Shown here: piece after piece, positions 36,601 to 44,038 of the stretch
Numbering within the stretch: position 1 is the first letter of the stretch
Layout of the letters: each line of letters begins with the position of its first letter
NCBI GenBank assembly: GCA_020161265.1
Contig: JAIUOC010000012.1
Span: 62,001-126,000, forward strand
DNA from: Chloroflexota bacterium
GTDB lineage: Bacteria > Chloroflexota > Chloroflexia > Chloroflexales > Herpetosiphonaceae
Direction of reading: 5' to 3'
Length of the DNA: 64,000 bases
Notes under the pieces: generated by a model
What the model was told of the DNA's origin: nothing
Databases searched by the model: none
Seen by the model: only the letters and a program-made list of their open reading frames with translations
Translations under genes and position numbers: made by a program

Positions 36601-37195
36601 GACTACTTGCCTTAGTGCGTAGTTCTGGAGCCAAACGATATTCAGGCTGATAGACACCCATCCATTGAATAGCATGGCTGGTTTGTTGTAATTGATTGAG
36701 CTTATTGAGGCTCGCGCCATCAGCCCAAACCAAATAACTATTGCTCGGCACATAAATCACCAATTCGGCTCCAGCCTTGGTGAGTTGCTCCAGCCAAGCA
36801 TCTTTAATGGGGCCGATAAATTGAACCAACCACAATTGATGCTCAGCGGTTGGGCTTTGGGTTAATCTGAGACTTGGTTGAACTTTCAATGGATTGAAAC
36901 GAATCCCACGAAAATTAAGCGTATCCAGATCGCTGGCCGTCGCACCAGCCAATTGCTTAACCTGGTTCAATTGATTATCGGCAATCTGCCACAAGCCAAA
37001 TGCCCCATAATCGACCAGCAATTTGCCATGAGTTTGGGCGAAACGGCTCGCTGAGCTACCCGTATCGATCAACAGTTTGCTGAATGTTTGCGGGTTTGCC
37101 GAAGTTTGGGCGGCGCTTGGTTGCACAACTGGCACAGCCAAACCCACCAGCATCAACGCCAAAACCAGTTGGCGCACCAAAGAAAATCGAGCCAT
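30680..37195 (-). CDS. Giant secreted subtilisin-like protease (S8) with repeat domains, paralogue 2
   Basis: 2,171 residues from the ATG at 37195 (GTGGAGGA upstream); an upstream in-frame start at 37300 would give two hydrophobic segments and is less likely. Architecture matches paralogue 1 throughout: signal peptide, pro-region, S8 domain with Asp near 322 (VDVVDDGFDDG), His near 367 (GHGQINAGI) and Ser near 603 (GTSHSTPAVAG), regulatory-like beta repeats, the Rossmann-like insert (YDALIYLGMTD, GGRLLIADNDLGYF), a MAM-like module and a C-terminal beta domain. It ends YLPIIMRN. Codon usage matches the neighbours, so the duplication looks native. It has its own 3' terminator and is transcribed separately from paralogue 1. 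Confidence 0.9.
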   Translation of the reverse strand: MARFSLVRQLVLALMLVGLAVPVVQPSAAQTSANPQTFSKLLIDTGSSASRFAQTHGKLLVDYGAFGLWQIADNQLNQVKQLAGATASDLDTLNFRGIRFNPLKVQPSLRLTQSPTAEHQLWLVQFIGPIKDAWLEQLTKAGAELVIYVPSNSYLVWADGASLNKLNQLQQTSHAIQWMGVYQPEYRLAPELRTKASSPKRTELVDVSVQIYNAGDVQASVDAVIAASSKLHARPWQVLNFTTLSVQLPETELAALAQRANIYNIEPWSEPELFDERQGQIIAGNVTTLNGKTVPSGPGYLSWLQSQGLPNNPAEYPIVDVVDDGFDDGTINPLHPDFYLNGVRPGTSRITATSNCTLDPRGNSLAGHGQINAGIIGGYNNLTGFPYIDEASSGIAGGYNIGLGIAPYTRMASTKIFRNSGAFSISNCDGGDSYADIVTAGYEHQAAITSNSWGQPASMGAYNIYSQLYDQLTRDASGDDAGNQAMLHIFAAGNVGEFGANTVSAPSTAKNVISVGATENVRDEGVLDGNGCEISQADNADDLAIFSSKGPTDDSRIKPDIMAPGTHVIGPAPQEAGFWGDGVCGGLTNPYYPDNQTLYTWSSGTSHSTPAVAGAASLLYTKYRTSFGNGATPSPAMLKAYLLASSRYLDGVNTGGNLPTNQQGWGDVYLKTALDSTPRIVVDQSHVFGASGESFSQVGQIADSNKALRVALTWTDAAGGTTGDAFVNDLDLEVTVGGQVYKGNVFNGALSTTGGVADAKNNVESVYLPAGASGSIQVRVIARNIAGDAIPGNADSTDQDFALYVYNASEGAIGTVTGRVSNASNAPVANVRIATNTNLSTVSDADGNYRLVLPVGTYALTASINGVFQSVPTITVGQNAQISQNFTLVYGSISGVVRDSFTPSLPIVGALVSTAGFSTFTDSTGAYQIPVAAPGTVALNVQADRYTPQQQNLSVVANTTTIGNFNLAAGAVEGIISDASSGLGVKDAVVTLGSYTVKTNAAGYYSLRLPLGSYSVGASKVGLIAETQNLSLSNGLTSTLNLSLIPLLSYTPSGLSRSFEFGAAPISDSLNLELTNNTTQPISYSLRELSDAGFTPARNQQRILVVLRTGSDDANAATIPLSQLGYAYDQIEFGEFATMSLADIQAYDALIYLGMTDNAANNPIEAKLAEYLDAGGRLLIADNDLGYFTNSGSFYQQYLDASFGGDDPETANYNLIGLDFMAGINPMVVDFFPDYFTPGSSSRAIFRYSDGSVGGSYIERNGYKAIYLAVDFHNFGTNAFGERIERDIVEVSLAQLLGTTDQINWVELAPLRGEVAAGQNSSVAVSWFPDRLTQPGTYTGTVVLAQTAVYTQTAEIPVSITITPNTSQARLSGVVTGSGVCSNTPAPLANALVTINDQQGLVTSVRTNSAGEYVVFVPAGGEYSLEFSATDHVASSQSITVGDGEPSVNNMQLRLDKGCLIVGPNAINTSIVFGESKTEQLFVISTGAQALDVAISETRAKTVNSGDLTLTEVDYNWIEASDGTNLNMGAYDLVNIVTPFPINLYGVSTTDLRISNNGVMILNNLTGLIEIFNPSLENAIHNYVIAPYWDDLDDETGGVYWKVVGEAPNRAVVVQWEHRPHYNNWDNTTFQAVLSEQGDILFQYKDVDFNEPFLDFGASATIGVRGTRNEIAQYSVDRPVLRDRMALCISQTCDSLNWLSVSPNKLSNLTGTPSSFRMVDLAIDTSNFDTVGVYTTNLVLNHTTPQPPVVVPVTVNVTLPEGYGVLNGLVETTLVCDVNPMPLANVKITIDTEPPTVLYTNGIGNYSRPIPAGSYNVLVEGYPGAFTSVSYPLTVEAGQTYQQDSLLRLKAPCLDTSSTPAITATTELNTPITASFSLSNLGAGVLDWQIEERLPQQKALAANAQRVTTSQTEAQPQLVPASERLLDGGFEATTISDNVATNPYWSQDSRNFASLLCTVECDDVMPHTGDWFIWMGGIGSNFGTETSYFSQDFSQTSFSAGTLSFWLSVTAPMDRPDDYMRVLINNNEVFRVTNADRANYSSYTLVTVPINEQVLGGRELHSIRFEAQIVQGGNTNFFIDDLSLDLVQSCAGDAVDWLHVVPNSGNIAADSQQTIDVALDPTGLAVGTHTASLCLITNNPNRQNVRIPVSLTVEPAAIPNYPLYLPIIMRN

Positions 37196-37300
37196 GCTAT
37201 TTCCTCCACACAGCGAGATCACGGCAACAAGTGCCAACCACAGCCAATTCAATCGACCAGACCAGCGTGATTGAACCGACTGCCCCCTTGACTTGAGCAC

Positions 37301-37660
37301 AGCAAAGCCAACCTAGGAAGGTTGTAGTTGCATTCAAGCTTCGATTATTCAGTTGTTGCAGCATTGCAGGGAACGTAGCCAAACCAGCATTCGTACTCGA
37401 ACGTGTTCGCTAAAGAGACCGGTTCCAGAGACTGCGATCCAAAGGTGTTGCGTTTAAGAATGCTTGGTACTATGTCCGCCAATGGACGAATTAAGCGAGC
37501 AGCCTTCCTCGGACGGTGCGTGGTGTAGGAGCAACAGCGGGCCTAGATGACGCGAAGTATGAGGCACTTCATCGTGGGGCTGAGCAATAATCGTGATTGA
37601 TTATTGGGATCGGTCTCATTTTACTAAAAATTTTATTTTTTGCAACTAGCTCAATCTTTG
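37301..37660. other. Non-coding stretch between subtilase 2 and the leuS leader
   Basis: No gene, tRNA or recognised RNA motif was found on either strand. It must hold the promoter and leader of the minus-strand subtilase; no strong minus-strand -10/-35 pair stood out. Composition is ordinary until an AT-rich run at 37620-37650. Confidence 0.4.
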
Positions 37661-37662
37661 GA

Positions 37663-37693
37663 TTGATGTTTGCAAATCAAGCCGTGGTATAAT
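37663..37693 (+). promoter_or_regulatory. Promoter of the leuS T-box transcript
   Basis: TATAAT at 37688-37693, preceded by GTGG; TTGATG at 37663-37668 is a -35 candidate with a long 19-base spacer. It lies just before the T-box. Confidence 0.55.
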
Positions 37694-37704
37694 CGCCCTA
37701 AATC

Positions 37705-37936
37705 AGAATCTGGTTCGCGGGAGTATTAAGCGCGTTTTTGCAGAGAGTAGCTGGCTGGTGCAAAGCTACAACCAGCGCCCAACTCGCCCGTTTATGCCCC
37801 ATCGGGGAACAGCTTCGGCTTAGTAGTTGGTGGCGGGTGCGCCCGTTATTGCGCCTACGAGTGATGTGCTTCGGCTCATAAGCAGGGTGGTACCACGGGG
37901 TTTTGCTCCGTCCCTGACATGGGTTCGGAGTTTTTT
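37705..37936 (+). promoter_or_regulatory. Leucine T-box riboswitch
   Basis: The invariant T-box AGGGTGGTACCACGG is at 37884-37898 and the terminator CTCCG-TCCC-loop-GGG-TT-CGGAG followed by TTTTTT is at 37906-37936. Stem I shows AGTA (37722-37725) opposite AACTC, the AGAGAG and GGCTGGTGCAA elements at 37743-37762, and a closing CGGG/CCCG pairing. This places CTC (37783-37785), a leucine codon, as the specifier. Uncharged leucine tRNA would pair with CTC and the T-box bulge, prevent the terminator and allow leuS transcription. Confidence 0.92.
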
Positions 37937-37984
37937 GTTTTAGATTTTTGCCAATTGCAGATATTTTTAGCCAAGGAGTTGATG

Positions 37985-40429
37985 ATGGCCACTCGCTATG
38001 ACAGTAGCATTACCGAGCCAAAATGGCGCGAACGTTGGGAACGCGACGGCATTTATCGCTTTGAGCCAGACAGCGATAAACCCAAACATTATGCAGTGAC
38101 AATGTTGCCCTATCCATCGGGCAATCTGCACATTGGCCACTGGTATGCCATGTCGCCTAGCGACGTGCATGCCCGCTACATGCGTATGCGTGGCTACAAT
38201 GTCTTTTTCCCAATGGGCTTCGATGCCTTCGGCTTGCCCGCCGAAAACGCCGCGATCAAAAACAACTTAGATCCGCGCAAATGGACTTATTCCAACATCG
38301 AATATATGCGTGGTCAATTGCAATCGATGGGCATGATGGTCGATTGGAATCAACAGATTGTTAGCGCCGACCCTGAATATTATCGCTGGAATCAGTGGTT
38401 TTTTATTCAGTTTTTCAAGCGTGGCTTGGCCTACAAAAAATTCTCAGCCGTCGATTGGTGTCCCAAGTGTAATACGACCTTGGCCCGCGAACAGGTTGTG
38501 GGCGATGAACGGCGCTGCGAACGTTGCGACAGCTTAGTCACCAAGCGCGATTTGGATCAATGGTATTTCAAAATTACTTCATATGCTGATGAATTGCTGA
38601 ATTTCTCAGAGTTAGATTGGCCTGAGCGCATCACAACCATGCAGCGCAATTGGATTGGCCGCTCAGAAGGAGCCGAAATCACCTTCAAATCTGAGGCTGG
38701 CGACCCTATTACGGTCTTTTCAACTCGCCCCGACACCTTGTGGGGTGCGACCTTTATGGTATTGGCTCCTGAACATCCTTTGGTTGCCAAATTGACCAGC
38801 GCCGAGCAAAAAGCCAGCGTTGATGCCTATGTAGCCGAGGCAGTTCGCAAAACCGAAGTTGAGCGCCAATCGACCGACGACGAAAAGCCCAAAACTGGCG
38901 TGTGGATCGGTGCGTATGCGATCAATCCAGTGAGCCAAGAGCGCGTGCCAATTTGGATTGCCGATTATGTGTTGATGACCTATGGCACTGGCGCGATCAT
39001 GGCGGTGCCTGGCCACGATGAACGCGATTTTGCCTTTGCCAAAACCTTTGGCTTGGAAATCAAGCGCGTCGTTGTCCAAGCTGAGCAAACTGCCGAAACT
39101 CCGTTGGAAGCAGCCGAGCCAGCCTATGGTACGGTCGTTAATTCGGGCCAAATCGATGGCTTAAGCTCAGCCGAGGCCAAAGAAGCTGTAATTAACTGGC
39201 TGGAAGCCGAGCAATTGGGCAAACGAGCGATTAATTATCGTTTGCGCGATTGGCTGGTCAGCCGCCAACGCTATTGGGGCACACCAATCCCGATGATTTA
39301 TTGCCCAACATGTGGTACTGTACCCGTGCCAGAAGATCAATTACCATTGTTGCTGCCTGATAGTGTTGATTTCAAGCCAACAGGCGAATCGCCCTTGAAA
39401 TTGCACCCAACCTGGCGCTTTACCACATGCCCAACTTGTGGCGGCGAGGCTGAGCGCGACACCGACACCATGGATACATTTGTCGATTCGTCGTGGTATC
39501 AAGTGCGCTACTTAAGCCCGCACGAAGCAAATGCGCCCTTTACCAAAGCTATCACCGACAAATGGTTGCCAGTTGATCAATACACTGGTGGTCGCGAACA
39601 TGCCGTGATGCACTTGCTGTACACCCGTTTTTGGTGGAAAGCCATGCGCGATATGGGCTTGGTCAGCGCTAACGAGCCAATGACCCGCTTAATCAACCAA
39701 GGGGTGATTTTAGGCGAAGATAGTAATAAAATGTCGAAATCACGCGGCAATGTGATTGATCCAGATATGCTGGTAGCCCAATATGGTGCTGACACCGTGC
39801 GCACTTTCTTGATGTTCATCGGCCCGTGGGAGCAAGGCGGCCCATGGAACAATCGCGGGATCGAAGGCTGTGTGCGCTTCTTGGATCGGGCTTGGCGAGT
39901 CGTGACTGATACGCCACAACGCCATGATGCTGCGGGCGATGCTAGCACCTTGGAGCGCCAAACCCATCGGATCATCAAAAAAGTTGGCGACGATTTGCAG
40001 CGTTTTGCCTTTAACACCGCCATTGCTGGCTTGATGGAGTTCGTCAACGAATTGATGAAAGCCCGCGAAACCGATGTGTATGGCACTGCAACTTGGCGCA
40101 AGGCAACCGAAACCTTGACCTTGTTGTTAGCACCAATTGCTCCTCATATTGCTGAAGAATTGTGGGAATTTTTGGGCAACAGCCAAAGCGTGCATTTGCA
40201 AGCCTGGCCTAGCTACGATGAAGCCTTATTGATCGACGAATCGATTGAATTGCCAGTGCAAATAAATGGTAAAGTTCGCGGTAAAATACAGGTAGCCGCC
40301 ACCGCCGATGAACCAAGCATCATTGCAACCGCTTTGGCCGATGAAAAGATTGCCCCCTTGGTTGAGGGCAAAACCATCGTCAAGCAAATTGTAGTACCAA
40401 ATCGCTTGGTCAATATCGTAATCAAATAA
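37985..40429 (+). CDS. leuS: Leucyl-tRNA synthetase
   Basis: 814 residues from the ATG at 37985 (AAGGAG 6 bases upstream; an ATG three bases earlier is also possible). HIGH signature in PYPSGNLHIGHWYAMSPSD (49-52), zinc-type Cys pairs CPKCNTTL/CERC and CPTCG, the editing CP1 domain with TGAIMAVPGHDERDFAFA, and NKMSKSRGNVIDP near 582. It charges tRNA-Leu in the cytosol and edits misactivated amino acids. Expression is controlled by the T-box directly upstream. Length is normal for the bacterial form. Confidence 0.97.
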   Translation: MATRYDSSITEPKWRERWERDGIYRFEPDSDKPKHYAVTMLPYPSGNLHIGHWYAMSPSDVHARYMRMRGYNVFFPMGFDAFGLPAENAAIKNNLDPRKWTYSNIEYMRGQLQSMGMMVDWNQQIVSADPEYYRWNQWFFIQFFKRGLAYKKFSAVDWCPKCNTTLAREQVVGDERRCERCDSLVTKRDLDQWYFKITSYADELLNFSELDWPERITTMQRNWIGRSEGAEITFKSEAGDPITVFSTRPDTLWGATFMVLAPEHPLVAKLTSAEQKASVDAYVAEAVRKTEVERQSTDDEKPKTGVWIGAYAINPVSQERVPIWIADYVLMTYGTGAIMAVPGHDERDFAFAKTFGLEIKRVVVQAEQTAETPLEAAEPAYGTVVNSGQIDGLSSAEAKEAVINWLEAEQLGKRAINYRLRDWLVSRQRYWGTPIPMIYCPTCGTVPVPEDQLPLLLPDSVDFKPTGESPLKLHPTWRFTTCPTCGGEAERDTDTMDTFVDSSWYQVRYLSPHEANAPFTKAITDKWLPVDQYTGGREHAVMHLLYTRFWWKAMRDMGLVSANEPMTRLINQGVILGEDSNKMSKSRGNVIDPDMLVAQYGADTVRTFLMFIGPWEQGGPWNNRGIEGCVRFLDRAWRVVTDTPQRHDAAGDASTLERQTHRIIKKVGDDLQRFAFNTAIAGLMEFVNELMKARETDVYGTATWRKATETLTLLLAPIAPHIAEELWEFLGNSQSVHLQAWPSYDEALLIDESIELPVQINGKVRGKIQVAATADEPSIIATALADEKIAPLVEGKTIVKQIVVPNRLVNIVIK

Positions 40430-40433
40430 GTTT

Positions 40434-40480
40434 TTGGCCAGACAATGGAAGGGTCGTAGAGAAACCCTTCCGTTGGCCAA
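40434..40480 (+). terminator. Nested hairpin between leuS and the first STAS gene
   Basis: Inner stem GGAAGGGT/ACCCTTCC and outer TTGGCCA/TGGCCAA enclose the leuS 3' end. No T-run follows, so it may be a processing or weak termination structure. Confidence 0.4.
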
Positions 40481-40539
40481 CCCAAGAAGCGAGATAGCTT
40501 GGCAATTCGGAAACGTTGCCAACAATTCAAGGAGCCTGC

Positions 40540-41355
40540 ATGACCAACTATTACGAAATGTTCAAGCAGCACGAAGAATCGATCGTCGAAACCATCATTA
40601 CTACCTTGCAAACCCAAATTCCTACCTACGGCAAAATATCACGCGATGATGTTCGCAAACGGGTCATTGCTGGGCTTGATCCATATGCCCGCGACTTAGA
40701 TACAGAGCATCCCAAGGCTTTTCCTGATTATTGGCGCGAAACGAGCTACTTACGGGCGCAACAAGGTATTCCGATTGGCGATTTCTTGCAGGTTTTGCTC
40801 CTTTCCACCGATATTATGATTCAGGGTTTGCGCCAAGCCTACCCCGATAGCACCGCTGATCAAATTAATGTGATTGAAAAAGGCCATCAAATTACGACCG
40901 CCGCGATTGCTGCTGTCTACGAAGGCTTTCAACAACACAAAGATGAAATTATCTCATCGCAAACCTATGCACTGGCCGAAGTTTCATCACCAATCGTGCC
41001 AGTCTATGAAGGCGTTTTGGTCTTGCCCTTAATTGGCTCAATCGATTCGATGCGAGCAGGCCAAATTATGGAATCGCTGCTTGAATCAATCAATACCTAC
41101 AGCGCTGATGTGGTGATTTTGGATATTACGGGTGTTCCAGTGATCGACACTGGCGTTGCCAATTATTTGTTGCAATCGGCTCGCGCCGCACGTTTGCTCG
41201 GTTCAACCGTGGTATTGGTAGGGATTGGCGCTGAAATTGCCCAAACGATTGTTCAATTGGGCATCGATCTTACGGGCATCGTCACCCGCGCCAATTTACA
41301 ATCGGGCATCGAATACGCCCTAGATTTACAAGGCTTGGCGATTCGCCCCCGTTAA
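40540..41355 (+). CDS. RsbR-type STAS-domain protein, paralogue 1 (stressosome)
   Basis: 271 residues from the ATG at 40540 (CAAGGAGCC upstream). An all-helical N-terminal sensor domain (about 1-140, RsbRD-N-like) is followed by a STAS domain (about 150-271) with the RsbR-like strand-turn VILDITGVPVIDTGVANYLLQ. Thr204 lies where RsbT phosphorylates RsbR in Bacillus, and Ser170 replaces the other phosphorylated threonine. Such proteins form the stressosome, sensing stress and releasing a kinase. No RsbT, RsbS or sigma gene is nearby. The C-terminal domain is nearly identical to that of the next gene. Confidence 0.85.
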   Translation: MTNYYEMFKQHEESIVETIITTLQTQIPTYGKISRDDVRKRVIAGLDPYARDLDTEHPKAFPDYWRETSYLRAQQGIPIGDFLQVLLLSTDIMIQGLRQAYPDSTADQINVIEKGHQITTAAIAAVYEGFQQHKDEIISSQTYALAEVSSPIVPVYEGVLVLPLIGSIDSMRAGQIMESLLESINTYSADVVILDITGVPVIDTGVANYLLQSARAARLLGSTVVLVGIGAEIAQTIVQLGIDLTGIVTRANLQSGIEYALDLQGLAIRPR

Positions 41356-41464
41356 TTAGGCTCAACGCTGTTAAATCAGCATAGTTTTAGCGACTCGGCA
41401 GATCGCAGTAGGTTGGCATTTTTATCGCAATCAAAAAACCTAAGGTTTAGGAGGACTCGCAACT

Positions 41465-42280
41465 ATGTCCGATTTAGCAGCTTTTTACACCAAACACTTT
41501 GATGAAATTATCGACTCTACGATCGAATTAATTCAAGCCAATGTCGTTGAATATAGCAAAATGGCGCGTGACGAACTTAAAAAACGTGCTGTTGCCGCCA
41601 TCGATGCATTAATCCGCGATTTACGTGAGCCAGATGTTCATGCGTATCAACAGCATATGCGAGCGATCAGCTATGAGCGCTTCCGTCAAAATATTCCATT
41701 AAATAGCGTTCAACAAGTCTTACGTAGTATTAACCAAGCGACCGCCAATACATTTCGCAAATATTATGCTGAAGATCCCATCCTTTTGCTCGAAATGGTT
41801 GAACGCTTACATGAGCTAACCGAAGAAGGCATGATGGGCATGTTCAATGGCTACGAAGATGCTCAGATCGAAATTATCTCCAACCAAGAATCTGCCTTAG
41901 CCGAAGTTTCATCACCAATCGTGCCGGTTTATGGTGGAATTCTGGTGTTACCACTAATTGGCTCGGTTGATTCGCGGCGGGCTGGCCAAATCATGGAAGC
42001 CTTACTCGAAGCGATCAACACCTATAGCGCCGATGTCGTGATTTTGGATATTACGGGTGTTCCGGTGATCGACACTGGCGTTGCTAATTATCTCCTGCAA
42101 GCTGCCCGTGCTGCGCGTTTGCTCGGCTCGACCGTGGTGCTGGTGGGGATTGGCGCTGAAATTGCCCAAACGATTGTTCAATTGGGCATCGATTTGACTG
42201 GGATTGTTACCCGCGCCAACTTGCAAGCTGGAGTTGAATATGCGCTCGAATTGCAAGGCCTAGCTATTCGCCCACGCTAA
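41465..42280 (+). CDS. RsbR-type STAS-domain protein, paralogue 2
   Basis: 271 residues, the same length as paralogue 1, with AGGAGG 10 bases before the ATG. The N-terminal helical domain (LAAFYTKHFDEIIDSTIEL onward) has diverged, while the STAS domain matches almost residue for residue from ALAEVSSPIVPVY to LQGLAIRPR. Ser170 and Thr204 are conserved. Different sensor domains on a common core are how mixed stressosomes are built, so it probably co-assembles with paralogue 1. It converges on the membrane STAS gene. Confidence 0.85.
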   Translation: MSDLAAFYTKHFDEIIDSTIELIQANVVEYSKMARDELKKRAVAAIDALIRDLREPDVHAYQQHMRAISYERFRQNIPLNSVQQVLRSINQATANTFRKYYAEDPILLLEMVERLHELTEEGMMGMFNGYEDAQIEIISNQESALAEVSSPIVPVYGGILVLPLIGSVDSRRAGQIMEALLEAINTYSADVVILDITGVPVIDTGVANYLLQAARAARLLGSTVVLVGIGAEIAQTIVQLGIDLTGIVTRANLQAGVEYALELQGLAIRPR

Positions 42281-42323
42281 ACATTAATTGCCCGAGCCAC
42301 GTCATTTTTTGGTTTGGCGTGGC

Positions 42324-43805
42324 TTAGCGTTTGGCAATAATTTGGCCAATCGCAGCCTGGAGAGTTGCGGCGGTCGCGACATGCTGCAAATTAGTCCCCA
42401 TACCAACCAAGGCTTGGGCTACCTCAGGCCGCACCCCGATTAATGTTGTTTGTGCACCAAGCAAATAAGCTGCCCGCAACATTCGCTGCATGCCAATTGC
42501 ACCTTCAGCATCGATCAACTGCACTCCGGTCAAATCTATCAACAAACGTTGAACTGGCTGCTGATTCAACGATTCCATCAAAACTCGCTGACATTCAGCA
42601 ATTCGCTGCTGATCAAGCACTCCGATCAGGGGTAGCACCAGCACGCCTGGCAAAACCGGAATCGTTGGAAATGAGAGCGCCTGAACTGCTTGAGCCAATT
42701 GATTGCGTTGGATTTGTTCCTGCTCAAGTTGTTCTACTGTCACGCTCAAGCGCCGCCGTTCCTGCTCCAACAAAGCCGTGCGCCGCTCCAACTCGGTAAT
42801 ATCCCGAATGAACAACATCGTACCTTGGCTCTGTCCAGCACTATCCAAAATTGGTGATACTGCATTTTCTAACAAGCGCAAAGGGTTTCCCAAGGCTAGG
42901 GTTTGAGTAAAAGCTTGTACTTGTGGCTGCGCTAATGCTTTAGCTAAGGCCTCAACATCATCAGCTGCAACTCCAATAGTTCGAAACGCCTGCTGAAGTG
43001 GTTGTTGAGATTTCAAGCCAAGTTGATGCGCAGCAGCATTATTGAGATAAACGATCATTCCTTCGCGATCAACGACCACCATCGCTTCGCTCATGGTTTG
43101 CAAAGCCTGCTGCACCGCCACTTGTTTGGTCTGAAACAAACTTCCTCGCAAAACAATGTAGGTCAAACTTAAAACCAAGGGCAACGTTTGTAGCACGCTT
43201 GCCAACTGACCACTTGGCTCAAACTTAACAATCCCCAATACCGAGTTGGTCAATGCTGAAAAGAGAATTGCAAAAGCCAACCAACTAATCGAGCGGCGGG
43301 TTGCTGGTTGTCGCCAAAATACCATGCCCAACAATCCAAGCTGTATCAACCACCCAAGGCTAAATAAAGCCAACATCAAACCCGCCGCTGGCCCAGCGAT
43401 TGGCCGATAGCTGCCATTGGCTAATTCGATCCCAGCAGTGAACCAGCCAAATTGCCCAATCAGATCAAGTGCTAATAAGCCAATCGATAGGCCATAAACC
43501 AATGAAATTGGGCGAATTGGGCGTGAGCCTTCCCACCATTGCGGCATAAACAACGCTGCAAACAAGAGCAACATCAACCAACACAGCAAACCAAGGCTCA
43601 CCAGCGCAACCCCAACCAATCCATACGAAGTAGCATAATCAGTTGTTAAATTACGGGCAAGCGCAGTGCTATTAATGACTACCAGGCACAGGGTTAAGCC
43701 AAAAAAGATTCGGGCTGGGCGGTAATGGCTAGATCGTGCCAAAATAAACGTGCCCAAAGCCGTTTCAAGCACCACAAATACCAAATTAATCCAATAAGCA
43801 AGCAT
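42324..43805 (-). CDS. Membrane 7TM-PAS-STAS protein
   Basis: 493 residues. Seven to eight hydrophobic helices (about 5-215) resemble the N-terminal membrane region of histidine kinases; a PAS domain follows (about 235-340, AMVVVDREGMIVYLNNAAAHQLG), then a Glu/Gln-rich coiled coil (345-375) and a STAS domain (about 385-493, PTIPVLPGVLVLPLIGVLDQQ onward). The expected STAS phospho-sites are replaced: VLDQQRI where paralogues 1 and 2 have the serine, and LIDAEGA where they have IDTGVA. It may be a membrane input that joins or opposes the stressosome without being phosphorylated. Confidence 0.8.
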   Translation of the reverse strand: MLAYWINLVFVVLETALGTFILARSSHYRPARIFFGLTLCLVVINSTALARNLTTDYATSYGLVGVALVSLGLLCWLMLLLFAALFMPQWWEGSRPIRPISLVYGLSIGLLALDLIGQFGWFTAGIELANGSYRPIAGPAAGLMLALFSLGWLIQLGLLGMVFWRQPATRRSISWLAFAILFSALTNSVLGIVKFEPSGQLASVLQTLPLVLSLTYIVLRGSLFQTKQVAVQQALQTMSEAMVVVDREGMIVYLNNAAAHQLGLKSQQPLQQAFRTIGVAADDVEALAKALAQPQVQAFTQTLALGNPLRLLENAVSPILDSAGQSQGTMLFIRDITELERRTALLEQERRRLSVTVEQLEQEQIQRNQLAQAVQALSFPTIPVLPGVLVLPLIGVLDQQRIAECQRVLMESLNQQPVQRLLIDLTGVQLIDAEGAIGMQRMLRAAYLLGAQTTLIGVRPEVAQALVGMGTNLQHVATAATLQAAIGQIIAKR

Positions 43806-43888
43806 CTATTTTTGATCCTAGGTTGATTGGTGTAACAACTGTATGATAGCGGATCGTCTAGAGCTTGCCCATCCTCTGTAGGGGTCAG

Positions 43889-43906
43889 TTAGGTCAAATT
43901 AGGCTA
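43889..43906. repeat. Direct repeat bounding the 43.9-49.1 kb block (left copy)
   Basis: TTAGGTCAAATTAGGCTA; the right copy at 49053-49069 differs by one missing A. Confidence 0.6.
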
Positions 43907-43960
43907 ATTGTAATGCTTTGCTCATCCAGCCCATGTTCCGCCAACTGGAGAATAACCAGT

Positions 43961-44022
43961 GCATGCTAGATCTTGGTTGTGTAAAGCGAACTACTTCAAA
44001 GATGTTCAATAATCTAGCATGC
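43961..44022. repeat. Inverted repeat pair
   Basis: GCATGCTAGAT (43961-43971) and ATCTAGCATGC (44012-44022) are perfect inverse copies 40 bases apart, just past the 3' end of the small membrane protein gene. Could be a terminator-like structure or a mobile-element end. Confidence 0.5.
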
Positions 44023-44038
44023 TTATGCGTTGATAAAT

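Noticed and set aside
37301-37660. A second structured RNA or cyclic-di-GMP riboswitch on the minus strand before subtilase 2
   Set aside because: CACGCACCG is a passing likeness to the GEMM motif, but the rest of the aptamer is missing.
43961-44022. Mobile element ends (MITE)
   Set aside because: The 11-base inverted repeats stand only 40 bases apart and no target duplication is seen beside them; kept only as an inverted repeat.
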